Below, piece by piece: positions 27,654 to 36,582 of a DNA stretch of 64,000 bases. Under the pieces are notes generated by a model, which was not told the DNA's origin, did not search any database, and saw only the letters and a program-made list of their open reading frames with translations. Source of the stretch: Pedobacter sp. R20-19 (GTDB lineage Bacteria; Bacteroidota; Bacteroidia; Sphingobacteriales; Sphingobacteriaceae). Within the stretch, counting starts at the first letter, position 1. Every line of letters starts with the position of its first letter. The position numbers and the translations under genes are program-made. The stretch is from positions 682,001-746,000 of the forward strand of contig NZ_JCKI01000002.1 in NCBI RefSeq assembly GCF_000708265.2. Direction: 5' to 3'.

Positions 27654-28793
27654 TTAAGGTATAAGTACAGTCTTGATGCATTCATCAAGTTTTGAAGAGA
27701 AGATATGATAGGCATCAGATACTTCCTGCAATGGAACGCGGTGAGTGATTAGCCCCTTTGGATTTAACCTTCCAGATTGAACATGATCAATTAACTTGGG
27801 TAAAAGGCGTTTAACCGAAGCCTGATTAGCCCGCAAGGTGATGCCTTTATTCAGGATGTTCCCGATTGGAGCAAAATTAAACGGCGGACCATATACACCT
27901 ACAACTGAAACAATTCCACCCTTTTTTACTGAATTGACTGCCCATTGAAATGCAGTAGCAGAACCGGCTTGCATTAGTGTTACTTTACCTGTAAAGGTTT
28001 GCAGGGCATTGCCTTCTGCTTCACAACCCACACAATCAATACATACATCTGCACCGTACCAATCTGTAATGCTTTTAATAAAAACCACCGGATCATCCAT
28101 TGATTTAAAATTATAGGCTTCGCATTTAGCGTAGTTTTTCGCGAACTCCAATCTGTAATCAATATGATCGATAATAATTACCCTTGATGGTCCGAAAAAC
28201 CAGGCACACCTGGCAGCCATAATGCCAATTGGACCTGCTCCAAATACCACAACGGTATCGCCCTCTTTAATTCCGCCCATTTCTGCTGCCTGATAACCTG
28301 TAGGTACTACATCAGTTAGTAAAACAGCATCATCCGGATCCATATCTGCCGGGATCACTGTAGGACCAACATTGGCATAAGGCACTCTTACGTATTCTGC
28401 CTGTCCGCCATCAAAGCCTCCCGCTGTATGAGAATAGCCAAATATGCTCCCTACTGCGGTAGCCATGGCATTTGATTCATGGCAATTTCCGTAAAGGCCC
28501 TGCTTGCAAAAATTACATTTGCCGCAGGCAATGTTAAAGGGTACTAACACCTGATCGCCAATTTTTACATTGGTTACCAATGGACCTGTTTCTACGATAA
28601 CGCCTGTAAATTCATGCCCAAATACGGAGCCAACCCGGGTATCGGGTACCATTCCATGGTAAAGGTGAAGATCTGATCCGCAGATACATGTTCGGGTTAC
28701 ACGTACAATTGCATCTTCAGGATGTAGGATCTCTGGCATTGGACGCTGTTCTGCCCGGACCCTAAACGGGCCTCTGTAATTCATTGCTAACAT
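27654..28793 (-). CDS. zinc-dependent alcohol dehydrogenase (MDR family)
   Basis: A 379-residue medium-chain dehydrogenase. The catalytic zinc site is seen in TCICGSDLHLYHG and GHEFTG, and the structural zinc Cys cluster in ACGKCNFCKQGLYGNC (four Cys). The Rossmann motif GAGPIG near residue 196 binds NAD(P). It resembles the formaldehyde-dehydrogenase-like threonine/alcohol dehydrogenase branch that uses large hydrophobic-to-polar alcohols or aldehydes. It heads a two-gene unit with a hypothetical tail-anchored protein. An ATG three codons in is an equally possible start. Confidence 0.9.
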   Translation of the reverse strand: MLAMNYRGPFRVRAEQRPMPEILHPEDAIVRVTRTCICGSDLHLYHGMVPDTRVGSVFGHEFTGVIVETGPLVTNVKIGDQVLVPFNIACGKCNFCKQGLYGNCHESNAMATAVGSIFGYSHTAGGFDGGQAEYVRVPYANVGPTVIPADMDPDDAVLLTDVVPTGYQAAEMGGIKEGDTVVVFGAGPIGIMAARCAWFFGPSRVIIIDHIDYRLEFAKNYAKCEAYNFKSMDDPVVFIKSITDWYGADVCIDCVGCEAEGNALQTFTGKVTLMQAGSATAFQWAVNSVKKGGIVSVVGVYGPPFNFAPIGNILNKGITLRANQASVKRLLPKLIDHVQSGRLNPKGLITHRVPLQEVSDAYHIFSSKLDECIKTVLIP

Positions 28794-29837
28794 AATTTAT
28801 GGTTTAGTTTTACAGGTAAATATTTTTGGTTGTATGAATAAGATGATGTTCAACCCTTGGTAATGTAATAAGAACAAGGTTTAGCAGATTGAAGTTTAGT
28901 TTAAAATCAATTTGTGTATTTAACACTGATTTATCTTTAACTGGGTGGATAATTATTTACTGATTTTAATATACCGGTTCATTGCACTATCCCTTTGTGG
29001 AGAAAGGTGCCTTAGGCGGATAGGGACTGTTTTTCAGCTGCGCTGGCTTGCCTTGGCTACCGATAATCGGTACAGCTGCGCTGCCGCCGAAGGGCTTCTT
29101 CTTTATCCTTGATGATAAAGAAGCAAACAATCAAGGCTTGGATCTGATGTTGGATAAATTCGTTAAAGCTTAATTTCGGAGGCACAAGTTCCGACGAAGG
29201 GTCGGAAAGGGTGTGCTGCCTTGGGTAATGGTGGTGTGAAAGTTTTTACAGAAGCTTTAACGTTTTCTCCTTCCATCATTTCCCAGGCCGGATAGCAGGG
29301 TGGAAATAGTAGGTGCAGATTTCAAAGCGCTAATCCAGACGTGTAGCAACCTTCCCATCCTGCTGTTATTCATAGCGTAGTGAAGAATCCCTGCAGTTTA
29401 ATCTACTAACTTCATTCTGCACAGAAACTTTTAAGCAGGATAGCACGTGCCGTAAGGCGAATGAGGGAGAACTTCCTATAAAAACTGACGAAGTTCTCCC
29501 ACCTTAAATGGCCTTTGAAACTTCGTAAGTTAATGTTTGATTTTATGATATGCGTTTCGATAAATCTTGTTTTTATCGTCCTTTCTCTTTCAGGGGAAAG
29601 GTGCCGACAGGCGGATAGGGTGGCTACTGCATATTGATTATTTTTTTATTTCTTTTAGAAGGGTGGTTCCATGCGGTGTGCTAAAAGGAGTAAATGATTA
29701 TCTAACTTCAGATTTAAAGCTTTCTCATTTTCATCTTTGCTTATAAAGAGATTAGATAGAATCAGAAAGTATTTGCGCTGAACTTTAATAAAACCTGATG
29801 AACAATTGATTGTTATTAACCTATATACCTAAGAGAT
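28794..29837. other. 1-kb gap with dispersed repeats
   Basis: No convincing gene. Two related short repeats with gagaaaggtgcc and ggcggataggg lie at about 28988-29026 and 29580-29621. A hairpin cttctttatc/gataaagaag lies near 29098-29123 and is followed by a sequence of the type often seen dispersed in Sphingobacteriaceae. The base composition is mixed, with GC-rich patches unlike the AT-rich surroundings; it may be decayed DNA. Confidence 0.45.
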
Positions 29838-30110
29838 ATGGAAGAGCAAGAAAGAAATAACGAGAATTTGAATGACCCAAAATCCACACAATCGCCAGAT
29901 CGGTCAAATATGCCTGATAACCAGGTTCCGCGCCACCGCAGTAATGAAAACAGCAAAATTAATGAGGTACAAAGCGATGCTGAATTTTTAAGCCGTGAAG
30001 TTGGGGAAGGTGATTTTGGATCGGAAGAAGCCCGGGCAGATCCTGAAAAAGGAAATCAGGGAGAGGCTGGCAATATGCCAAATACCGCTAATAAAGATGC
30101 ACCTGAATAA
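29838..30110 (+). CDS. small hydrophilic hypothetical protein
   Basis: A 90-residue, strongly polar protein rich in Asn, Glu, Asp, Ser and Pro, without hydrophobic segments or Cys, so probably disordered. The ATG follows an AAGAG-containing stretch. Proteins of this shape occur near stress genes in Pedobacter-like genomes, but I recognise no family. The codon pattern is sustained over the full length and there is no overlapping competitor, which is why I list it. Confidence 0.5.
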   Translation: MEEQERNNENLNDPKSTQSPDRSNMPDNQVPRHRSNENSKINEVQSDAEFLSREVGEGDFGSEEARADPEKGNQGEAGNMPNTANKDAPE

Positions 30111-30269
30111 TCTAATTTTCGAAACATTTGCCTGCTAAATTATATTAGGTAATACTGTTTGTGTTGATCATTATTTAATCTTAAATCAAATAATTAGTCA
30201 TGAAATGAATATAAAGAGGCTGGAAATATTCCTTTCATGATTAACTGAGTTAACTGCGTTCTAAATACA
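30111..30269. other. AT-rich spacer
   Basis: AT-rich DNA between the small hydrophilic gene and the perfect palindrome at 30270-30318. I see no gene or clear signal in it, nor in 30319-30468 except a possible promoter-like tatctta near 30433. Confidence 0.4.
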
Positions 30270-30318
30270 CAGTATAATTTATTAAATCAATAACACATTG
30301 ATTTAATAAATTATACTG
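30270..30318. repeat. perfect 22-bp inverted repeat
   Basis: Left arm 30270-30291 begins cagtataattt, and the right arm 30297-30318 is its exact reverse complement, with a 5-base loop aacac. It has no T-run. It lies 150 bases before the PAS kinase gene. It could be a protein-binding site or a structured RNA element. Confidence 0.75.
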
Positions 30319-30468
30319 ATAAGGCGCATATAAAAAAATACTTTTTAAGATCATGTTTTTAGTAAAAATGGGCATCATTTTTTGCTTTAACATTTAAGGT
30401 CTTAGCGTATATGGCTTTACTCATTCGCAAAAAGATATTGTATCTTACGAGTCATCACCTATTTAAAT

Positions 30469-31614
30469 ATGCAAAATATAGTTCAGCACTTACAGGACGA
30501 AATCAGTTCCCTGAAAGAACTGATCAAATACACGGCAATTCATCAACAAGAGAAGGATCGTCTTCAAAAGGAATACCAGCTCAGTCAAAATCGATTCCGA
30601 ACCATTTTTGAGCAATCTAGTTTAGGAAACAAAATTATTGATCATCACCTGCGGATCATCAAGATAAATCAGGCATTGGTTGATATTTTAGGCTATACTC
30701 ATGAAGAATTGCAGGGTAAAAAGATAACAGATTTATCGGTAGGTAAATTCAAGGCTGACTGGAAAAAACTGCAAAATATGCTGTGGACTACTGATTTGCC
30801 TTCTTTTAGTATTGATACATGTTTAATTAAAAAGGATAATACATCGGTATGGGTACATGTAACTACTATATTGATTGAAGATAAATCTAAAATGTTGGGA
30901 TATACCATTATAGAGGATATCTCGGAAAGAAAAGAGCTAGAGCGATTACGAAATTTGGTTATGCAGCAAGAGCAAAAACAGCACATTGCAGAAGTGATTC
31001 TTAATGCCCAGGAAGAGGAGCGGAGGAGAATTGCAGAAAGCTTGCACCATGGCCTGGGACAGGTATTATTTGGTGTTAAGTTGAGTTTAAGTAAGATAAA
31101 ATTTGATGTTGAAAATGAGCGCCAAAGTAATGAAAGTGCCCTACAATATGCTATGAATCTGTTAGATGATTCGATATTTGAATGCAGACGAATTTCGCAT
31201 GACCTGATCCCATCATTACTTGAAGGAATGGGTTTAAAAGCAGCAGTAGAAGGTCTTTGCCTCCAGTTGAGCAATACCCTTAAGTTTTATTGCACCATTC
31301 AGGGATTGCAAGAACGGAATAATCCAGCTATTGAAACCGCCATATACAGGATGATTCAGGAATTGATGATGAATATTATAAAACATGCAGGAGCAAGTTT
31401 TGCACGTATTAGTATAAAAGAGCATATTGATCAGATACATGTTGAGGTTGAAGATAACGGCAAAGGATTTGAAATTGTTGATTTCCCAAACACCGGGATT
31501 GGCTTGCAAACTATTCGCTACAAAGTTAACCTCTTAGGTGGTCAACTAAATATCACTTCTACACCTGGTAAGGGCACTCAAATCATCATCATTATTCCAA
31601 AACAGGTTAACTAA
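30469..31614 (+). CDS. PAS-domain histidine kinase, NarX/DesK-type
   Basis: A 381-residue soluble kinase: N-terminal coiled helix (about 1-40), PAS domain (about 42-155, with VDILGYTHEELQGK), HisKA_3 with RRRIAESLHHGLGQ (His193, usual His-Asp replaced by His-His) and an HATPase domain with N-box-like MMNIIKH and DNGKGFE. HisKA_3 kinases partner with NarL/LuxR-type regulators, and one lies on the other strand at 32283-32936. The start at 30469 is preceded by a tatctta box about 30 bases upstream. Confidence 0.88.
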   Translation: MQNIVQHLQDEISSLKELIKYTAIHQQEKDRLQKEYQLSQNRFRTIFEQSSLGNKIIDHHLRIIKINQALVDILGYTHEELQGKKITDLSVGKFKADWKKLQNMLWTTDLPSFSIDTCLIKKDNTSVWVHVTTILIEDKSKMLGYTIIEDISERKELERLRNLVMQQEQKQHIAEVILNAQEEERRRIAESLHHGLGQVLFGVKLSLSKIKFDVENERQSNESALQYAMNLLDDSIFECRRISHDLIPSLLEGMGLKAAVEGLCLQLSNTLKFYCTIQGLQERNNPAIETAIYRMIQELMMNIIKHAGASFARISIKEHIDQIHVEVEDNGKGFEIVDFPNTGIGLQTIRYKVNLLGGQLNITSTPGKGTQIIIIIPKQVN

Positions 31615-31755
31615 GAAATATCTTTATTTTAAGAATGTATTTATAGCCAATACCTATAACCTTGATAATACACCCCTATATTTTTATAAAAAACAAAGAG
31701 AGCAGACTTCGATATTAATCAGGTTATAGCAATATATTTAAATCAATCAGTTATT

Positions 31756-32115
31756 TTAAACGGCTAACATGTTTGAAATTTGTTGCTTTAATTTGTGGTA
31801 TTCAAAGGGCTTAAACATAATGGCATCAGCTTTATTTACTACAGCATAAGCCTGACTCTCTAACATGGCTGTAATCAACAAAATTGGAATATGCTTAGTT
31901 AACTTGTTTTCTTTTAAAGCATTGCATAAATCCCTACCATCACAGGTATTTAAAATGATATCCATCAGAATCAGGTCAGGACCAAATGTTTGGATGGTAT
32001 CAATTAGTAAATCTGCTTCATTTATGCAGGCTACTTCATAATACTGATCTTCTAATATTAACTGGATAACCTCAGCATTGCTTAAGTCATTTTCTACTAC
32101 AAGTATCTTAGCCAT
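31756..32115 (-). CDS. single-domain response regulator
   Basis: A 119-residue receiver: END at 8-10, phosphoacceptor Asp52 in LMDIIL, and MFKPFE with the conserved Lys near 104. No output domain. A TTG at 32124 could extend it by three residues; the ATG at 32115 matches the close relative at 26572-26931. It is a probable phosphorelay or protein-contact regulator; its kinase is unknown. Confidence 0.88.
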   Translation of the reverse strand: MAKILVVENDLSNAEVIQLILEDQYYEVACINEADLLIDTIQTFGPDLILMDIILNTCDGRDLCNALKENKLTKHIPILLITAMLESQAYAVVNKADAIMFKPFEYHKLKQQISNMLAV

Positions 32116-32282
32116 ACGTGCCAATTTAATATTACAATAATAATGCTTTTATTTTTGATAGAAAAGGCGATTGATCAACTTGCGTATTTCTTTTTCTTAA
32201 TTTAGGTATTTATCATTGCATTTTGGCTATTGCCAAATTAATACAGGTAATGAGTTTGAAAGGAAAAGATTAATTGGGTGCT

Positions 32283-32936
32283 TTAATTTAGAAAACCGTT
32301 AGTTACTGCAAACCTGATTAGCGCAGCTGTATTTTTAGAACCTGTTTTATCAATAAGCATCTGTCGGTGACCTTCTATGGTACGCTTGCTTAGAAATAGC
32401 TTGTCTGCCATTTGTTGATTCGTGTAGCCATCTGCCAGCAAATGTAAAACTTCAATCTCCCTCAGGGTTAAATCAACCTGTTGGCTTGTCAGCTTGCTTT
32501 GCATAGATATGGTACCAATGAGCTTATCTAAAAGTTTTTGGGTGAGTTCTATACATAAGTATTTATTGTTACTTGAAACGGTTTTTAAAGCAAATATCAA
32601 TTCATCCTCTGTTACATTTTTTAATAGATAACCATAGCAACCTTCCTGAAAGGCCTGTGCAACATATTTTTCGTTATCAATCATTGATAAGATGATTACT
32701 TTTACTGAAGGGTATAAGGTTTTTAAGGCCTTTATTAATTCAATCCCATCCAGATTTTGCATATTGATGTCAGTAATTACAATATCAGGAACCATACCCG
32801 AAGCCATCAAATCTAATACACCCTGTCCGCTACTGCTTTCTCCTATCACTTCAACCCACGATTGATATTCCAACAATAGCTTAATGCCATTTCTAACTAT
32901 AATATGGTCTTCTGCTAGTATAATTTTTAACATCAT
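32283..32936 (-). CDS. NarL/FixJ-family response regulator
   Basis: A 217-residue regulator: receiver domain (phosphoacceptor Asp56 in VITDINM, Lys in GYLLKNVTED near 107) and a LuxR-type helix-turn-helix (about 152-215, LTLREIEVLHLLADGYTNQQ pattern). The natural partner type is a HisKA_3 kinase, and the PAS kinase at 30469-31614 is the nearest, though divergently placed. A second ATG one codon in is equally possible as the start. Confidence 0.92.
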   Translation of the reverse strand: MMLKIILAEDHIIVRNGIKLLLEYQSWVEVIGESSSGQGVLDLMASGMVPDIVITDINMQNLDGIELIKALKTLYPSVKVIILSMIDNEKYVAQAFQEGCYGYLLKNVTEDELIFALKTVSSNNKYLCIELTQKLLDKLIGTISMQSKLTSQQVDLTLREIEVLHLLADGYTNQQMADKLFLSKRTIEGHRQMLIDKTGSKNTAALIRFAVTNGFLN

Positions 32937-33532
32937 TTAGGAGGTAATGATTTTTGTATTTATCTATGATATTTGTTAAGTTTTTTTATGAAAAATGTTA
33001 TACTATCAGTTAATATGACATCTTTTAAAATAGCTGATAGAGTGCGCAAGTTAATTATTTTAACACAGGGCGAAATACATGTTTTGTGCCGTATTTAACG
33101 CAATTGCTAATGCTTTTTACATTTGAAGTTATATAAATGAAATTTGGATAGAAAGCCAAATTAAACTTTATAGGCTTTAGAACTTATAAAATTCTATGTT
33201 AATTTTCAAGTGAATATTATTTTTCACTTTTGTTTACTAAAATAAGGTACTGAACCAGCCTGCATCGCGTACTTATACAATCTGTATTCATACGCTATTT
33301 TCTTTAACCAAAATAGCTTATCTTATCTTTTCTGACTTTTGTGAAGCGTATAAATCATGTCCAATATTTTTTATACCTTATCTAGAATATATTTAAACTG
33401 CTCATCTCATTTTACTGCTTATAAAGAGCTTATTTACACGCCTATCTTAGAGGTTCTTGCTACTCTTTTAACAATTCCTAATTTTATCCAGCCAAATGTC
33501 TCTATCTTATTAAGATAAAATATTATTTGATA
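32937..33532. other. 596-base gap without a gene
   Basis: AT-rich DNA between the NarL regulator start and the stop of the LytS-like gene. I see no open frame worth calling, no strong hairpin and no recognised RNA. It must hold the NarL gene promoter near 32940-33000, but no clear box is visible. Confidence 0.4.
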
Positions 33533-34597
33533 CTAAAATATGATATCAAAGTTTAGTGTGTGATGAATAATCAAATATTCAAATTTTTCTACATGCATTT
33601 GATGTGATATGATTTGGTGATGTAATTGTTCAAATTCTGCCCCTAACTTGTTGGGTTCCTCAATATATTGTATGTTTTCTCCTTTCAAATATAATCTCTC
33701 ATTAACCATAAAAATCGAAAATTTTCCTCTTGTTTTATTTTTTATTGTAGTTGAATAGTGCATTAAGAGTACTGTAAGAGGAATTAGTACACACGTATCC
33801 ACCTTCAAGTTTTCGATTTCTTTTTCAATTATCAAATGAAGTGGGGCTTGTTGGGGATGCATCATTTGATCCATCTCGATCAGATTCTTAACTTGTACTA
33901 AATTTTTCGCTAAATCAGATCCCTTTGCATCCTCCTGATCCATATAATATCTTACTAAGTTGGTAGAATATAGGGATAGTAAAGCAAGATGATCATCCTG
34001 ACTGGCAAGTTTTAAATAAATAAAATTTAAACAACTAAACAAATGGTGCATGTTGAGCTGCGTATAAAGCAAATCCTGCCGGCATTTATTTAAACGGTGA
34101 TGGCCTTTTGATATTGATAGCTGGTGGTTAAAGTAAGAAGCTAATAATAGCTCTCTTTGATGCCTTTCTTTAATAAACCGGATTAAATAACAATAGCCCA
34201 TTGCGCATAAAATAAAAAACATTCCACGATAAAGGTAACCTGAAAATATTCTTAGACTAATGATAAATAAATGATGGTCCACTCCACCTAATAAAGGAAT
34301 GCCATCATCAATCAGGGTTTTAATCACGATATAAACCATTAAACTAAGTATCACACCAATAAGAATCCGCCACCACTGATGATGATCTGCACGCCAGGCC
34401 CAGTATAAAATTATCCAGGCAAAAGCATAGAAAAAGGTAATATTTGCAGCAGTATGAACAAGCAAAGGAATGAAATCTGGAGTTTGGAGTTTCAGCCCTA
34501 TCAGCAGTAAATTTTCATAAAATATAAAAACCAGCCAGCATATTACATGAATGCTAAAGTGTTTAACATGTATCGATATTGGTCTCGTTGCCTTCAT
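33533..34597 (-). CDS. degenerate LytS-like membrane protein (pseudokinase candidate)
   Basis: A 354-residue protein from the ATG at 34597 (another at 34633). Four membrane segments fill the first half, then a linker and LYTQLNMHHLFSCLNFIY, which aligns with the LytS kinase motif QINPHFLFN but has Met for Pro and His for Phe. The ATP-binding half is degraded: the N-box Asn is replaced in a VLLMHYSTT stretch and no Gly-rich box is visible. It probably cannot bind ATP normally and may act as a sensor or partner without kinase activity. It lies divergently from a 40-residue peptide gene and near a LytTR regulator. Confidence 0.7.
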   Translation of the reverse strand: MKATRPISIHVKHFSIHVICWLVFIFYENLLLIGLKLQTPDFIPLLVHTAANITFFYAFAWIILYWAWRADHHQWWRILIGVILSLMVYIVIKTLIDDGIPLLGGVDHHLFIISLRIFSGYLYRGMFFILCAMGYCYLIRFIKERHQRELLLASYFNHQLSISKGHHRLNKCRQDLLYTQLNMHHLFSCLNFIYLKLASQDDHLALLSLYSTNLVRYYMDQEDAKGSDLAKNLVQVKNLIEMDQMMHPQQAPLHLIIEKEIENLKVDTCVLIPLTVLLMHYSTTIKNKTRGKFSIFMVNERLYLKGENIQYIEEPNKLGAEFEQLHHQIISHQMHVEKFEYLIIHHTLNFDIIF

Positions 34598-34722
34598 ATT
34601 TATTTTAGTATAGTTAATATGCCATCTGGTCATTATTAATCTTATTTAGTCGCCAATTCTATTAGGTTAGTGTAGGAAATTAGCCATACCATTTCCATTC
34701 TAATCATTTAAATTTTAACACT

Positions 34723-34845
34723 ATGAAAAAAGTAATGCCTATTTTAAAAGCGAAGACAGTTTTTGTTTTTAAATCAAGAAAAAATGATTTTTCCAAACCA
34801 TCAACAGATACTGGTATCACGACGAGTGTATTAACCACAACCTGA
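34723..34845 (+). CDS. 40-residue Thr-rich small peptide (precursor-like)
   Basis: ATG at 34723 to TGA at 34843-34845. The N-terminal half is basic and hydrophobic (MKKVMPILKAKTVFVFKS), and the C-terminal half is Ser/Thr-rich and acidic-neutral (DFSKPSTDTGITTSVLTTT), with no Cys. That leader-plus-core look is seen in bacteroidotal ribosomal peptide precursors and signal peptides, but no modification enzyme is near. An 11-base-stem terminator lies 26 bases after its stop. It sits between a degenerate LytS-like gene (divergent) and a LytTR regulator (convergent), which suggests a role in signalling. Not a family I can name with confidence. Confidence 0.55.
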   Translation: MKKVMPILKAKTVFVFKSRKNDFSKPSTDTGITTSVLTTT

Positions 34846-34871
34846 TTCTATTGATGTTTAGGGTAGATCTT

Positions 34872-34898
34872 CAAAAACCGGTTTATGACCGGTTTTTG
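34872..34898. terminator. bidirectional intrinsic terminator
   Basis: Perfect 11-base stem caaaaaccggt / accggtttttg around a 5-base loop, with A- and T-runs in the arms so it can work on both strands. It ends the small peptide gene on the plus strand. The stop codon of the LytTR gene (34883-34885) lies inside the loop, so on the minus strand the hairpin overlaps the end of that gene. Confidence 0.75.
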
Positions 34899-35635
34899 AG
34901 TACCTTCTGCTGGATGTAATTAAAAAAGGCTACTCGATAATGCGGACTAATCGGAGCCCTGTAATCTTTGTGCAGACAAACTAAATTGGCAGATACATTC
35001 TTTATCGCATTTAACCTAATAATGTGAGACTTATGTATTCTCATAAATCGCTGATCATTTTTAAGATCAGTAATCACCCTGCTAATCCCAGCATTGGCAA
35101 TATAGTCTCCATTATCTGTAAAAATATGAACCTGATTTTTCTCTGCACTAAATAAAATAATACTTGTTATTTCTAATCTCAAATATTGACCTTTTACGCC
35201 GGCCAATATGTATATCGCATCATCAGTCAGATTAACTTTTGGCTTGAAATCTGTAGTATGATAAAGTTTAAGTTGATTAATCTGGCTAATTACATTGGTC
35301 AAATTTGTTTTCATAAGCGGTTTAATCAGGTACTGCATGGCATTTAGTTGAAATGCCTTTAAAGCGTATTCCTGATAGGCTGTAACAAAAACAATAAACT
35401 TTACTTTTCCCTTAATTCGTTCAGCAAGCTCCAAACCAGAAAGTAAAGGCATGTTAATATCAAGAAAAGCAATATCTACCATCTCATCCTGCTGAAGAAT
35501 TTCAGCCAGAGCAAGTACTGGATTAGTAAAACTTTTTGTTAAAACAAGTCCTTCCTGATCACTAATAAGTATAGATAATGCATTGAGTGCCTCACGATCA
35601 TCATCTACAATAGTACAATTTAATATTTCATCCAT
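34883..35635 (-). CDS. LytTR-family response regulator
   Basis: A 250-residue protein: receiver domain (acidic DDD at 11-13, phosphoacceptor Asp59 in FLDINMP, Lys in YLIKPLMK) and a C-terminal LytTR domain (about 145-245) with FMRIHKSHIIRLN. Its expected partner is a LytS-type kinase; the only one adjacent is the degenerate protein at 33533-34597, so its phosphodonor may be elsewhere. Its targets are not evident; the peptide gene, the DUF6520-like gene and the SusCD unit are the nearest candidates. Confidence 0.9.
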   Translation of the reverse strand: MDEILNCTIVDDDREALNALSILISDQEGLVLTKSFTNPVLALAEILQQDEMVDIAFLDINMPLLSGLELAERIKGKVKFIVFVTAYQEYALKAFQLNAMQYLIKPLMKTNLTNVISQINQLKLYHTTDFKPKVNLTDDAIYILAGVKGQYLRLEITSIILFSAEKNQVHIFTDNGDYIANAGISRVITDLKNDQRFMRIHKSHIIRLNAIKNVSANLVCLHKDYRAPISPHYRVAFFNYIQQKVLKNRS

Positions 35636-36118
35636 GAATAAATATTTGAAAGCGTGAGGGATGTTTATTAAACAGGGAGATCCATTTCAGCGAAACCTTT
35701 CTTCAGCAGATAAGCATCTTTAATGGGTGGTTAAATTTAAAAATTAAACCATGTTTTACAAAAGATGCATCGTAAAGGTGCTTTTAAGTTATGGGAATAA
35801 GCTTAAAATTTGCTGTTTTAACTCATAAAAGCAGCTGTTTTTTAAAGCGTTTGTCCTCTTAATGTTATTCCTCAAAGATACAATATGCCTGTTGGTACTT
35901 ACAAAGTCGTATTCAGATATGCACGTCAAAAATCTGAGTAAAAAAACAGCGAATTTTGGTTCAGGCAATCAAAGATGATGTGAATTGCCATTTACGAGAG
36001 TGAAAAATCTCAGATTAAAATAGAAAGGAGGGAATAAAAAATTAAGAGAAAATCGGATGAAACAGGACAAGGTCAATGTACATCACCTGGAAATTAAAGA
36101 TTAAACTTCAAATTAAAC
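35636..36118. other. 483-base gap
   Basis: Between the divergent LytTR and DUF6520-like genes. AT-rich, with no open frame that I trust. It must hold both promoters. A short repeat pair, agatgcat and aggtgctttt, near 35763-35785 is too weak to call. Confidence 0.4.
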
Positions 36119-36463
36119 ATGACCATGAATTTAAAAAAAATGACTTTAGGCCTTGTAGCCCTTGTGGGGTTCGGCCTTTTAATCACATTGAATGCTTTTA
36201 CCACATTTTCTAAACAGAATTTTAACTATTGGCAATATGATTCTAGAAAATTAAGCGACATTAGGGAAGGTGCAAGCTATAGCCCAATTCCAGCTCCAGA
36301 TGCGGCTCCTTGCGAAAGTGGTTCTGATCTGCCTTGCGTATTGAAGGTTGATGCCAGTATAGATACTCAGGATAAGCTCAATACTTATCTTCATGATAGG
36401 GCAACTTTTCCTACTTCTGGTGATATTACCAATGCAGCGATGTATAAAAAAGAAGCCGAGTAA
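36119..36463 (+). CDS. DUF6520-like small exported protein
   Basis: A 114-residue protein (an ATG two codons in is also possible) with a basic start, a hydrophobic segment of about 20 residues (MTLGLVALVGFGLLITLNAF) and a polar mature part beginning near FSKQNFNYWQYD. Two Cys (in APCESGSDLPCVL) could form a disulfide. The shape and the WQY-then-CxxxxxxC layout are those of the bacteroidotal DUF6520 family, whose function is unknown. It is followed by a strong hairpin and lies convergent to SusD, SusC and a thioredoxin-like gene, a neighbourhood often shared by this family. Confidence 0.65.
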   Translation: MTMNLKKMTLGLVALVGFGLLITLNAFTTFSKQNFNYWQYDSRKLSDIREGASYSPIPAPDAAPCESGSDLPCVLKVDASIDTQDKLNTYLHDRATFPTSGDITNAAMYKKEAE

Positions 36464-36486
36464 TTTAGTTTTTAGTTGTTGATTAG

Positions 36487-36543
36487 AATGCCATCCGAAT
36501 TTTTGATTGCTTTTAGGCTCTTCATTATTTATCGGATGGCATT
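36487..36543. terminator. long-loop hairpin between convergent genes
   Basis: Perfect 12-base arms, aatgccatccga (36487-36498) and tcggatggcatt (36532-36543), separated by 33 bases, followed by tta. It lies between the DUF6520-like gene and the convergent SusD gene and probably ends both transcripts. Confidence 0.6.
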
Positions 36544-36582
36544 TTAGTGCTTAATTTTGTGGGTAGTAAGTATGGTGGTTAT

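Noticed and set aside
28794..29837. Insertion sequence or transposase remnant
   Set aside because: No transposase-like frame or terminal inverted repeats with target duplication can be seen, only short dispersed repeats.
30411..30611. Open frame overlapping the start of the PAS kinase
   Set aside because: It overlaps the kinase N-terminus in another frame and its product has no recognisable features.
34723..34845. Lanthipeptide precursor
   Set aside because: The product has no Cys and there is no LanB, LanC or LanM gene nearby, so I describe it only as precursor-like.
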